DNA of 27,050 bases from Emmonsiellopsis sp. PD_33 (lineage: Eukaryota > Ascomycota > Eurotiomycetes > Onygenales > Ajellomycetaceae): the NCBI GenBank assembly GCA_032988165.1, contig JANTQF010000425.1, forward strand, positions 1 through 27,050, read 5' to 3'. This document shows positions 10,267-21,042 of this stretch, piece by piece (within the stretch, counting starts at the first letter, position 1; each line of letters opens with the position of its first letter). Below the pieces are notes generated by a model. That model was not told where the DNA came from. It did no database searches and worked only from the letters and a program-made list of their open reading frames with translations. The translations under genes and the position numbers were made by a program.

Positions 10267-11833
10267 CGTCACTATCAATCAACCGCAAATATGATTTGCA
10301 CCACTGCGAGCAGCAAGCAACCCCGCGGGGGAGGGGTTGACCATGATCGATTGAAAGAAATCTGCGTTTCCAGGCCGTTTCCTCGTCACCTCTGAAAAGC
10401 AAATTCCCGAAAGGTTCAAAGCTGCGCTTGTATTTTTTTCTTCTTCTCTTTCTTTTTGCTTTTTCTGCACTTTTAGTCGGAATGTCCTTTTATTCGTCAT
10501 TGGCGTTTGGAATATACAGGATTCAAAATCATGTGGAACGAACGTATGGAGCGGAGTGGAGTAGAATGGAGGAGGAGGTTGATGCTTTCCCGATTGCCGC
10601 CTCTACCAGGGATGGAATAGGCAGGGAGGTGAATGAACTGAATTAAGCACAGTTTACGCGAACCATTTAAATTACTTTTCCACCGTTTTCCCCGATGTCT
10701 TTTCTTTGTTGCCATATCTGCCAGACTGTGATGTATATCAATGCGCGAGCCTGAAGTGAAGGTCTGGATCTAACAGAGGGGAAGGCTGGCTAAAGGGGAT
10801 CTTACTTCTATCCTACAACCCACTTACCAAGGCATAATAGACAAGAGGAAATTTTGCCCACCACCACATACCCTACGTACCTCCACAATCTTATGAAAAC
10901 TTCACAACCCACCCTTCCAATCCCCCTATATACGCCCGATATGCTTCCCACCCTATCTCGCCCTTTACCCCCCCTACAGCAAAAACAAACAGGTACCAAG
11001 AGAACAGCCTCGCCCGGCGCAACTAAGCTAAACCAAACTAAAACTAAATATCAACCCCTGACGGGGGTAGCTAGGGGTTATCATTGGCTGGAGATAAGGG
11101 AAGGACGATTCAATCTCAGGGATACATATATAAATGAGTGGACGAACTGGCTGGTCCATATTGCTGAACTACCTAGTGTTCTGAGTTCTGGGGTTTGAGG
11201 TAACTGTGATTGTTATGCTGTGCTGAAGAGTGAAAAAAAGAAAGAAAAAGAGGGGTAAAAATAGGAATTAAGCATTTTGAATTTAAATTTGAACTTGAAG
11301 GCACGCAATCATTATCCTTTCTACTTTCCATGAGTATGAGATATGTATGTATGGGGGATAGAAGTGAAAGTTAAAAGCTTAATGGATTGTAAGTGGTTGA
11401 GGGGGGATGAGGGCGTATACGGATGTATGGAAGGATGGAAGTGTGTGCAGTTATGAAATTAGGATGGAGGGTAACGGACAATCAAGTTTTTCCTTTCAAA
11501 TATAGTTGTTTGATATGTAGAGCAGTCTAGATAAATGGCAATGCTAACTAACGACAGATATAAAAGTAAATGAATGCGATGAACACATCTAGCCCAGCAG
11601 CAATCTCTAAAGTAAAATAAAAACGACGCCAAAAATGATCATGATCATGACATGTCCATTTCAATGCAACGCTCCCCCAAACTCCACAAAGCCCCAGCTT
11701 AGCTAGCCAAGCCTGGACTAGCATAGGCACGTATGCCCGCACGCGCGAAATGCAAAACCCACGGGGAAACGGAAGAAAATCGTAAAATCGTGGGGGCAGC
11801 CCATTCCACCCCACAACAATGGGCATGTGTATT
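10267..11833. other. 1.57-kb convergent intergenic region
   Basis: This lies between the 3' ends of LSM5 (+) and the small mitochondrial-type gene (-). It contains a T/C-rich stretch at about 10427-10475, AT-rich runs at 11220-11300, and a nested TGATCATGATCATGA palindrome at about 11636-11650. Open frames up to 147 codons overlap or flank it, but none shows a recognisable domain or fungal codon pattern. No tRNA was recognised. An unannotated non-coding RNA cannot be excluded. Confidence 0.45.
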
Positions 11834-12325
11834 TTACACCTTCTTCCCCTTCTCCGGCGATCCCCTCTTACTAGGCCCCTTCTCCTGCCCCTTCACCACG
11901 CCTTCATCCTTCGAGCCCGATACATCGGGATTTGCAGCACTGACTTCTAGTGGATTCTGCTTCTCTTTCCCTTGGTGCTCTGCGGCGTTCCGGCGCGAAT
12001 CTTCCAGCGCGGACTCTGGAGAGGTAGAGGATGGTTTGAAAGCTGCCGGCTGGCCGGCGACGTCTTGGTGAGTCCCGCTTTTGGTAGCTTCGGTGGAGGT
12101 GGGGTTGAGGGCGGTGCGGTCGTGCTGGCTGTCGTTCTCCTTCTCGCTACCTTGTTCCGCGGGCGTGTTGGTGAAGCGGGCGAGCTGGAGGTAGTTGGGG
12201 TACTTGCTGCGGCGTTGGATGGGGCGGGAGGACTGGATGATTGTCCGGAGGGCTGGAGTGTAAGATGTCGACTGGGAGAAGGCGGCGTTGCTGGAAGCGC
12301 GGATGGGGCCTTGGAGGGTTGTCAT
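11834..12325 (-). CDS. Small hypothetical protein with mitochondrial-type presequence
   Basis: Single exon of 163 residues. I chose the ATG at 12325 because the preceding 39 codons of open frame look like leader. I do not recognise the family. Residues 1-56 contain no acidic residue but many R/K/S/T (R9, R27, R34, R38, R39, K41, R50), as in a mitochondrial targeting peptide; a hydrophobic or amphipathic stretch runs through YTPALRTIIQ. From 57 on, the protein is very polar, rich in E, K, S, T, N, G and P, with no hydrophobic core. It ends in a lysine-rich tail (GSPEKGKKV), so it is probably intrinsically disordered. Biased composition alone could produce such a frame. The length, presequence-like start and clean ATG make a real gene likely but not certain. 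Confidence 0.6.
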   Translation of the reverse strand: MTTLQGPIRASSNAAFSQSTSYTPALRTIIQSSRPIQRRSKYPNYLQLARFTNTPAEQGSEKENDSQHDRTALNPTSTEATKSGTHQDVAGQPAAFKPSSTSPESALEDSRRNAAEHQGKEKQNPLEVSAANPDVSGSKDEGVVKGQEKGPSKRGSPEKGKKV

Positions 12326-12512
12326 TGTGGGATGTAGATATATGAGATTGACCCGCGGGGTTGAGCAGGCTGAGGCGCTGTGGGGGGGATAAGTTGCGGA
12401 AATGTAGATAGAGCGGTGTATTGTAAAGAAATAGTTGCACAAAGGCTGGGCTAGATGTTTGATATTAGGAAAAAGGAAAAAAGTCGAAAAGGAGGGGCAG
12501 AGAACGGGACCT

Positions 12513-12531
12513 TATATCCTGACAGGATATA
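12513..12531. promoter_or_regulatory. 19-bp palindrome upstream of the hypothetical mitochondrial gene
   Basis: TATATCCTGACAGGATATA is a perfect inverted repeat around a single central A. It lies about 190 bp upstream of the start codon at 12325. It could be a dimeric transcription-factor site; no family is assigned. Confidence 0.35.
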
Positions 12532-14260
12532 TGGGCGGGGAATGGTCGGCGGCGGCAGACCGGCAGCTAGTGGTTATGTCATGGGGGCAATCATCCACTG
12601 CCTTGTCCTTGCTCCGTCGTTCATTGCGCCGTGCGTATCGCCGTCGCCGAAATCTCGGGGACGAGGGCGTGCGGCGGGCGAAGGGAAAAATGGATTCGAT
12701 CCATCCCGATGACGCATTTGGCGCGAAATCTTGCAAGGCCAGGTCACATGACGAATGGACGTGGTGACTAATCAAGTCGCCGAGAGCCCTGGCCATTCCA
12801 AGATCCATCCGCCCGGGTTGCAAGGTTCCATCCCTGAATTCAAGAAACCAGGGCTCGGCTGGATGCTAATTCCGGTCTTCTGGAAGGATGCTATTCAGCA
12901 ACCGAACGAGACTATTCATAGCATAGACTCCAGCACCAGGTTATATAAATATCCCTACACAAAAGCCCGCTCAGGCTCTTTCGCCCTCCTATGCACTGAT
13001 CTATATCGGGTTCCGAATGGATCTGCATCTGCATGAGGGCAGTAGACAAAAAGGCCGTCTGTTCTCCCCATTGGTCAATAGCGATGGCGAACAAGTTGCA
13101 CAGGAACCAAACAGGGGCAAATGAGATGAAAAATAATTAGATCGATTGCACAACATGAATAACCCACTCGAAACCCGGACCGCTACTCCGTACGGGAGGA
13201 CATAGAATGGAAAGTGACTGGTGATTGCCCTACCTCCCAGCCCGGTGGTTGTGAGCTCTGATTGGTCTCCGGCCAGGGGGGCCGGGAGAGGATCACCGGA
13301 TCGTAGGGCATTTCCATGGATTGGGGAGAAAGGCTGATAGCGCAAGGGGCCCTTTGAATGGTGGGGAATGAATGGGGGTTTCTTACTTTTCGATATACTC
13401 AGCATAGAGGATATATATACCCATTATGGGGATAGGTCGAGGTTGTGGATATCATAGATATGGAATGCGATTGTAAACACCTACATACGTTCGAGGCGAG
13501 TGATACAATGCAAGGGCAGAAAATTCGGCCTGCCTTGTGTGTTTCGATTCAATAAGCGCGGTAGAGTTTTCTTCCGGGGGGTGCTGCTTAATTAATTAGC
13601 CCTCCAAACAAAGGAAAGGCGCGTCTACCACCCACAGGCCACAGCGCGGCGCTCTGCACGAGGGGGCGTACAAGATGCAGTTCGAAACAATGAAAGGAGA
13701 CATCTCATTCGATGCGAGAAAATCGATCATCTCGGGGTCCCTTTGTTTCATCACCTACAGAGCTGAGCAGGTTCCAAGAGTTCGACGGCTGTGCTGGGAT
13801 TTTTTATCCGAGGCCATAGCCAGCTGGTTTGATATGGCTGTTAAGATGGGATAACAAGATTCGCCGAAGCCCAGGGTAGAGTACGAACTCAATTCAGCGC
13901 GCGAGCTTTGGAGAAGGAAGCTTCTCGTAAGGAAGCTATTTATTTCCATGGTTCACGCAACGTCTGCCGCAACCCTTTTGGATTGTTTGTAGAAGACGCA
14001 ATGGCGAGCATCCAATCAACAGCTCGTAGCGCAGGATAATGGCATCCGTCCAGAGGCAGTTTCAGTGTGCAGGACATGATGCGGGTGCCGGACTGCGCAC
14101 TGTGCCGTTTCTTTCTGCCGGGTTGTTTATTGTAGAATAGAGAGGAGATAGGCTGGTGTGTGGTTGCAGGACGCCCCTTTGCTCAGTTATTTCTGGAGCA
14201 TTTCCCCGTTCCCGCCATTTTGTTTCTCGTCATCTCTCATCTCTCATCTTCTCTACTAAT

Positions 14261-14316
14261 CCTCTTCCTCCTCCTCCTCCTCCTCTTCTCCTCCTATCTT
14301 CTTTTCCTTTCGTCCT
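14261..14316 (+). repeat. (CCT)n / CT-rich simple-sequence tract
   Basis: Near-continuous CTC/TCT triplets (CCTCCTCCTCCTCCTC at its core). CT-rich tracts are common just upstream of transcription starts in filamentous fungi; here it lies about 600 bp upstream of the permease ATG. Confidence 0.7.
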
Positions 14317-14915
14317 TAGCCCGGTTCTGCGCATTTCTTCGAGTCCAGGGTGTCGACAGCAAGATAGATCTGAGAGGGGGACAGACTGCCTGTATCGTCC
14401 CACCTGGGCTGTGTGTGTTAGGGGCTTGTCTCGGGAGAGTCCAGCAGGTGTGTATATCTTCTCTATCATTCCTGGTGGTTTATCAAGTTGTTGTCGTTAT
14501 CAAGCCGAGTCTGGAGGGTGGAGATGGCCGGGGCCACACGAGCCTTGCCGTTTCGGGCAAGGCGTGGCCGGTATCTCTCCAACGTCAACTTCAACTCCAA
14601 GAAGACCAAGACCAAGACTATCTCACGCTACTGTGCTGCGGCTTTTTCCTCTGTCTTCCTTCATGTCGCCGTTCTCTCCCTGTGCCCATCGCTCCCTGCT
14701 CCCTGCTGCTCGCCAGGGCTGCTCGACGGGATTATCTCCTGACTCGCCCTCTCCGCACTGAGCCCGGCACTGACAAAACATGATCCCGCCGCTGAGTTAT
14801 AGGACAGCCGTCGTAGGGAAAAGATACCGTCTCATCCCCTCCTCTCCTGTTCCGCCATCTCCTAGAAGATACCCCTGAAACGTGACAAGGCGGCTCGCCG
14901 GGAAATAGCGCAACA

Positions 14916-16830
14916 ATGGGCGACTCTGCGGCGTCCGAAGAGCCAAAACCCGGCTCCCCCAGTGTCGAACATGTCCCTAGCTATGGATCCTCTATTTCCG
15001 CCCATGAGATGCTCTTTCTGCGCTTCGTCGAGGGCTTCCGCCGCGACCCCAATGCGCGCATCTCCAAGAAAGGTGCCGTTGAAGATAGCAGGGGGTTTGA
15101 TATGGAAGAGGCGGTTTCCAACACCGCCTCCTCCCCTTTGCACCGTAAACTGAGGGGCCGGCATCTGCAGATGATAGCAATTGGAGGCTCTATCGGTGAG
15201 CGGATACCCCTTCATCGAAGCCGGTGATGTTTTGTTTGGCGCCTCTGCTGACCGTTGTCGCAATCAACCAGGCACCGGTTTATTTGTCGGTTCTGGAAAA
15301 GTGCTTTCAAACGGCGGTCCGGCTTCCGTTCTAATCGCATTTGCTCTCATCGGTATTATGTTGTACACGACCGTTCACGCCTTGGGCGAAATGGCGGTGA
15401 TTTTCCCTGTTGCTGGTTCCTTCTCGGCGTTTTCAACCCGGTTTATTGACCCCGCCTGGGGATTTGCTATGGGCTGGAATTATGCTCTGCAATGGATTGT
15501 GGTTTTGCCTCTGGAAATCGTGGCCGCCGCTCTGACCGTTGACTACTGGAACTCACCGATTTCGCCCGCCGTCTGGGTCACCATTTTCTACATAATGATC
15601 GTGGCTATCAACCTTTTCGGGGTCCGCGGCTATGGTGAGGCTGAGTTCCTCTTCTCCATCATTAAGATCACTGCGATTGTTGGGTTCATGTAAGTGTATA
15701 TTCCTTCTCGTTTGTCTTGGAAACTATCTTCGTACGCTAACATATGTTCGGCAACCCGTAGTATATTGGGGATTATTCTAGACGTGGGCGGCGGCCCCAA
15801 TGGTGAATACATTGGAGGGAAGTATTGGAGTAACCCTGGAGCTTTTCATAATGGCTTCAAGGGGCTTTGTAGCGTGTTCGTTACAGCTGCCTTTGCCTTT
15901 GCTGGAACAGAAATGGTGGGCTTAGCTGCAGCCGAAACGGCCAACCCCCGAAGGACCATTCCCACGGCTGTGAAGCAGGTCTTTTGGAGAATCACGCTAT
16001 TTTACATCGTCTCATTGACCCTGGTCGGCCTCCTGGTCCCCTATGACGACGCTCGATTGCTCAACCCTAGCTCAGACGCCGACGCAAATACGTCTCCCTT
16101 TGTGATTTCCATCAAAAACGCAGGTATCGCCGGGCTTGATTCTGTCATGAACGTTGTTATCATGATTGCTGTGCTCTCAGTCGGAAACTCGTCCATCTAT
16201 GGCTCCTCACGTACTCTTGCAGCTCTTGCTGAGCAGGGACAAGCACCTCATATCCTCACCTACATTGACCGCCAAGGCCGCCCACTTGTTGCCATTGGCG
16301 TCTCTTCTGTTGTCGGATTACTTGGGTATTTGGCCGTAAGCGAGGTGAAAGCAACGGTATTTGCGTGGATGGTCGCCCTCTCGGGGCTATCGTCGATATT
16401 TACCTGGGCCTCAGTCTGTCTGGCGCATATCCGATTCCGCCGCGCCTGGAAGGTCCAAGGGCGCAGTCTTGATGAACTAGCTTTCCGTTCCCAACCAGGC
16501 GTCGTTGGATCGTACGTGGGTCTCATCTTCAACATAGTTATTCTTATAGCCCAATTTTGGGTTGGGGCTTTCCCGATCCCAAAAAAGGGTGAAATTCTCC
16601 CAACAACAGAACGTGTCAAATTATTCTTTGAAGCATACCTAGCCCTTCCGTTGATTATTGCCTGTTATTTCGGCTATAAGATTAAGTACCGCACGAAGAT
16701 TTTACGCGCGAAGGATATGGATCTCGACACTGGACGTCGCGATCTTAACATTGGCCACCTGATTGCGGAGGAACGCGCCGAACGCGCAGAGTGGCCCATG
16801 TGGAAGAAGATATATAAAGTATTCTGCTGA
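14916..16830 (+). CDS. Amino-acid permease, YAT/GAP1 type (APC superfamily)
   Basis: Three exons, 14916-15195, 15272-15689 and 15762-16830, joining in frame to 588 residues. A hydrophilic cytosolic N terminus of about 80 residues precedes the family signature GRHLQMIAIGGSIGTGLFVG (81-100) in TM1. The rest carries about 12 hydrophobic helices, with conserved blocks such as FAFAGTEMVGLAAAE and ANPRRTIPTAVKQV. The C terminus ends WKKIYKVFC, whose terminal FC resembles the palmitoylated FWC end of yeast YAT permeases. Intron 1 interrupts the signature glycine codon, as often in fungal permeases. The protein imports amino acids by proton symport at the plasma membrane; the exact substrate range cannot be read from sequence. 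GATA-type sites and a long upstream region fit nitrogen regulation (inference). N-terminal lysines (K11, K51, K52) are possible ubiquitination sites. Confidence 0.92.
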
Positions 16831-17548
16831 AGAAGCTACCCCAACCTTAATATTTCGGGAGGATGGTTCGATCTCGCCAACTATTTGCTTGAAGATACTC
16901 GACTAATCTTCTTCACTCTCGCCGGTCTGTCCCTTGGTCCCTTGCAGATATATCTTATTTCGTGGCCGCAACGAGGATAATTCTGTCATCATGAGATGCG
17001 AGAATATCGGTCATCCCTTGCCTCCCGAGATTGCCAACCCGACATCACGAAACATTACCTCTGGCCAACTCCCATTTACCTCGTTCTTGCAATGTTGATG
17101 CAACGAATCATCTCATACATATTCTTGATGCCCCGTTGCAGAGGTCCTACACATCTATTCACACCTTTTCTTTTATGGTCCTTGCCTTTCCATCACCCTT
17201 AAAACAATATGAACTATACAAGAAGAATACCGGAAATAATATAATATAAGCCGGTGGAGATGGGTTACAATTGCTAATTATATCTGCCCTTATGTTGTTT
17301 TATGATTTTACGTCCCCCCCTCTACCTCAACTATTTATTTTAAAAACCATCTCCAATATTTCCTAATGTTTTATTTGACCACGGATGCGCTGAGTATTAT
17401 TATATACTATTCCCATTTCAATTTTCCTTTACCCTCGCATGTATCTGATTGATAATGATGCACCGGTCGATGCTAGCTACAGCGAACGGACGGACTGACT
17501 GCTGATTTGGTCTGGTTTGGGCTGCGCATGGGGCGTTAATTGTGTAGG

Positions 17549-17603
17549 CTATCTATCTATCTATTTATTCATTTTACTTCTCTTCTTCTTCTTCTTTCTT
17601 TTT
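17549..17603 (+). repeat. (CTAT)n and (TTC)n microsatellites
   Basis: Four to five CTAT units are followed within 15 bp by a run of TTC/CTT triplets. These are simple-sequence repeats in non-coding DNA. Confidence 0.7.
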
Positions 17604-17768
17604 CTATCGCTAGTTCGGGCTTTTATCTGGTCGTTATCTGCTCCATTCCGCTGGTTTTGCTGGACATGTTCGTGACGATGATGGATTGATGTATGGTTAT
17701 GGCGAACGAAACCTGGTGTTGGAGAGGGGGAAAGGGACGAAGCTAATTCAACAATAACTTGACACATA

Positions 17769-17790
17769 AGTAGGTAGGTAGGTAGTAGGT
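17769..17790 (+). repeat. (GTAG)n microsatellite
   Basis: Consecutive TAGG units (GTAGGTAGGTAGGTAG, then TAGG again) in non-coding DNA. Confidence 0.7.
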
Positions 17791-20157
17791 ATGTCATGGA
17801 TGCAGTTATATATTACACTCCCTTATATAGTTAGTTCTCTTGCCTCTCCCTTATTTGCTGACTACGACTTGCCCCTTCGACGACGAAAGAATGGGTTTAC
17901 TAATTGATGGACGATATAGTAAGTGGGAGGTTGCCAAAACTTCTAGAACCATACATCCCATACACGGAGTGACTCTGGGTGACGCCTAATTTGATAATTC
18001 TAGCAGGTTTCATACATGGCATCGGAGTACAATACCTCCGAATCAAGTCCCGAACTTAGCGATTATCTTAGATAGATGCAAACTTGCTCTGTACGTACAA
18101 TACAGATGCACCATTCTCTTCCATCCCTTCTCTAGTTACTCCGTAGACATTCTATCCATATATCTAGCGGTCTGTCTGGTTTGGGGCTTGAGGTTGGGTA
18201 GAAAAGGCCGTCTCTTGATCGCAGAGCGTGAAAGGGGGGGGTGCTTGTGGTGTCCTAGGGCAAAGTATTTCATGGGCAGATTAATTAGTATAAAAAGACA
18301 GAAGAAGAAAGGGAATAAAAGATATTATGTATTCACTTGCTTTCACAGTCATAAATGTGGGTGGGTAGGTAGGAAAGGTGAGTGTGCTACATATCTATAC
18401 AATTTATATGTGATATCATGCTTCAATGATGTCTCAGGGGCGAGGAGTTGGGATAGTAAAGAGAGGCACAAATGGAGAAGAGAATAGAAGGGCATGAATG
18501 CACAGGAAACTGTTGATGTTGACTATGCTCTTTTGTCAGAAATTAACACATATGGATATAGATGATGGTGACTATGCATACACCCCCCACTGAACCACGT
18601 CGATCAACATGTGGACTAGAAAGGGAATAAAAGCGCTTCACCTTTGCAGATATTGTGTCGTAGGTGGCCCGAGGAGATATATTTCTAGGAGCAGACCCCT
18701 CTCTCGCCCCTATTAGGACCTATGTCTCTTATTCATTTACCGATGCCTTTCCGCAGTGACTTTTTGACAGCGATGCTGTGCCCGCTTGCTGTGTGCTTGC
18801 TTTACTACGTACTTGATCTACAATGGTAAATTGACTGATTGAAGCTGGAGGGAATGGAATCCACCCATTTCATGTTATTGTTTAATTCTACCTAGTAGAC
18901 CTATCTAGTATGTATAGAGGTAAAATTATCTAGATATCATCGCCATGATAGGTGGAGATGACATGTACTTATCCGGGGTTGAAAGACTTGAATACTTCAG
19001 CAGGCATAAATGCTCATAGATGTGTGCATCTACATCAGCTTTGTGTTTGTACATACACATATACATACATGCAGGATCTAGTTCCCATACGGTGCCCAGG
19101 GTCTAGGCATCCGAGTCACTTTGAGATACGTTACCCCCTCCCAGCACTCAGCGATCGTACCACCCAGCGACAACTTCTCCAAGCCAGTTAATTTAACACT
19201 ACTCCGTACCCCGTACGAAGTAATTAATAGAGTAGCCAGCGCACCTCTTCCCTGAGCCTGGGCTGTTAAGTTTGGGCAGATATGGACAAGACAGCTTCGG
19301 CGACCACACCACGAGCGATTCACAGCAGAGTAACATGGTTTTACTGTAGTTACCAGCGCTAGCATCTAGATTCCTTCTCAAAAATAATCCCCGATCCCCG
19401 ATTCGTTCGCGCTTGGAACTATTGTCCGATCCTCCAGGATTGGTACTAGGAATGCAATCTGGCACTTGACAGGGGAGGGGTCGACGCAGTGCGAGGGTAC
19501 GCTGTGTAGTACAGGACTTCTGAGGTACATAGCTACATGTACGGGGGCCAAGGTATTGAGGATTAGGAGCTTCTCAAAATTCAGTCCAGGCCAGATGAGG
19601 AGACAGACAGGCCTGCAGTGCGAATGCTGTGATTTGCGTGCTAGCAGCGATGCTGGGCGCCGAGACGGCGTTGTGAGAAGGGCTCATGCAAGGAATATTT
19701 AGTGAGAGCTCATATTGGTCAGTTTATTTCTACTAGAGTTGGGCGTTTTATTAAACCTGTTCTCCCCAGTGTTGGTCTCTCAAATGATAACAGAGAATAG
19801 GCTGGCTGGGTTCGCTGTTGCGAGGCCGAAAAATAATAAATAGTATTCTTGTTTTTTTTTGGGGGGTATATTCGTTGCTTTTTCCGCTGCAGTCGAACAA
19901 ATCGGACAAGCCTGGAAAGGAGACAAATAAATACAGAATCTGGCACTTTGGTGGAGCTGTAAATCAATCAAAGCTGAAGGAAATAAGCAACTAGAAAAAA
20001 GCAACCCACCCAAATAAAAAGCAATAATCAGCCACCCCGCCCGAAGACGAGTCGATCAAGAAAAGGCGTCCTGAAGAAGATGAGCAGAGTGGGCCGGATC
20101 GGGAATTGACGACATCAACTAAATGATTAACGAGTCAACTCAAATTTAACTACTTTT

Positions 20158-20172
20158 GGGGTCCCGGACCCC
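20158..20172. repeat. 15-bp GC-rich palindrome
   Basis: GGGGTCCCGGACCCC is a perfect inverted repeat around a central C, in an otherwise AT-rich stretch about 870 bp upstream of the dehydratase. The same GGGGTCCC octamer recurs at 20320-20327 and near 13735. It contains the CGG and CCG/CCC triplets favoured by fungal zinc-cluster factors, but no factor can be named. Confidence 0.35.
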
Positions 20173-21042
20173 CGTCAGTCGGCCCTGATTCGCAGATGCC
20201 AGGTTAATCGAGCATTATCCCTAAGCTGTACGACAGGGAACAACGCGAGGACCAAAATTAGATGCCCTCATCTAACTACTCGTGCGCCCAATCACAATTC
20301 TTCATTCCCCTCGGAACTAGGGGTCCCTTTTGTGGCGAGCTGGGGTAGAAGAACCTTCTGGGCTGGCTGGCCTATGGCGCCGAGTGATGTGCCAGCGGCT
20401 GCCAGCTACCAGGTTCAGGGACGCCTTGAACGCATGAAGAGCTCCCTGCTCCTCGACCGTGTGTGCTACACGGGGTGACATACAGAGAATATTCCTGCAT
20501 GCTCATGTCTGCAAAGGGGATGTCATTCGACATCATGCGCTGGATGTTTCTGTTTGGGCTGTTCGAGTTGTATGTATGTAGGGGAGAGCTGAACTGACCA
20601 ATGCCAGGCTTTGGATTACCTTGATGCTCCCAATGGTGGCTTTTTGGGAGCTTCGTCATAGGTATCTCATTTTTTTGTAGGGAGCTGTCTTTGAAGGACC
20701 CGCATGTGCTTCCTGTTTGCGCGATTGTACGAATTCAGACGTTCTGTGATCCCCCGTATCTTTGTTATATTCGACCAGAGCCCCATTGCCAAATATTTGC
20801 TCTTCCTCAAGCTTCGTCGTCTTCCAAAGAGAGCTCTCTACGATAGTAACAGCTTGCAATTACTCTGTTATTTCAATACACCCCTCTTTTTTCCTCACCA
20901 CATACCTCCTCCTGTCAACGGAGACAGCCTTTGCCTGCCCGATGAAGTTGTTTGTGCAGCTTTTCAAAACCAAAGTGAAAAAGTTACCCAAAGACTTTAA
21001 TTTTCTTATACCCTCGTTTAGTACCCATCCCTCAACACCATC

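Larger units (their letters stand above)
12326..14915. promoter_or_regulatory. 2.6-kb divergent region: hypothetical-gene promoter and long permease upstream region
   Basis: No convincing gene is seen. On the left is the promoter of the minus-strand hypothetical gene, with a 19-bp palindrome (12513-12531). On the right is the upstream region and probable long leader of the amino-acid permease. The latter has a (CCT)n/CT-rich tract at about 14261-14316, several upstream ATGs (for example 14156, 14160, 14524), and two AGATAG GATA-type sites (14146-14151, 14362-14367) that could serve a nitrogen-regulatory GATA factor. Assigning GATA control is inference. Open frames of about 200 codons at 14156-14783 come from the CT-rich tract and look like chance. 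Confidence 0.45.
16831..21042. other. 4.2-kb gene-poor region between permease and dehydratase
   Basis: I find no gene with a recognisable protein, no long open frame (largest about 99 codons) and no tRNA. The sequence is AT-rich with microsatellites (CTAT repeats about 17549-17566, CTT/TTC repeats about 17578-17603, GTAG repeats about 17769-17790). It also has scattered ACTCCGTA-like elements (18134-18141, 19200-19206) and a GC-rich palindrome at 20158-20172. The first few hundred bases should be permease 3' UTR. The last 400 or so are the dehydratase promoter, with pyrimidine-rich stretches and a TATA-like CTTATACC about 35 bp before the ATG. Non-coding transcripts or decayed mobile DNA are possible but not shown. 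Confidence 0.5.

Noticed and set aside
9959..10402. 147-codon minus-strand open frame
   Set aside because: It is antisense to the LSM5 exons and introns and has no recognisable domain; LSM5 explains the region.
14156..14783. Two overlapping plus-strand open frames of about 200 codons before the permease
   Set aside because: Both arise from CT-rich low-complexity DNA (runs of leucine or serine/proline), overlap each other and match no family.
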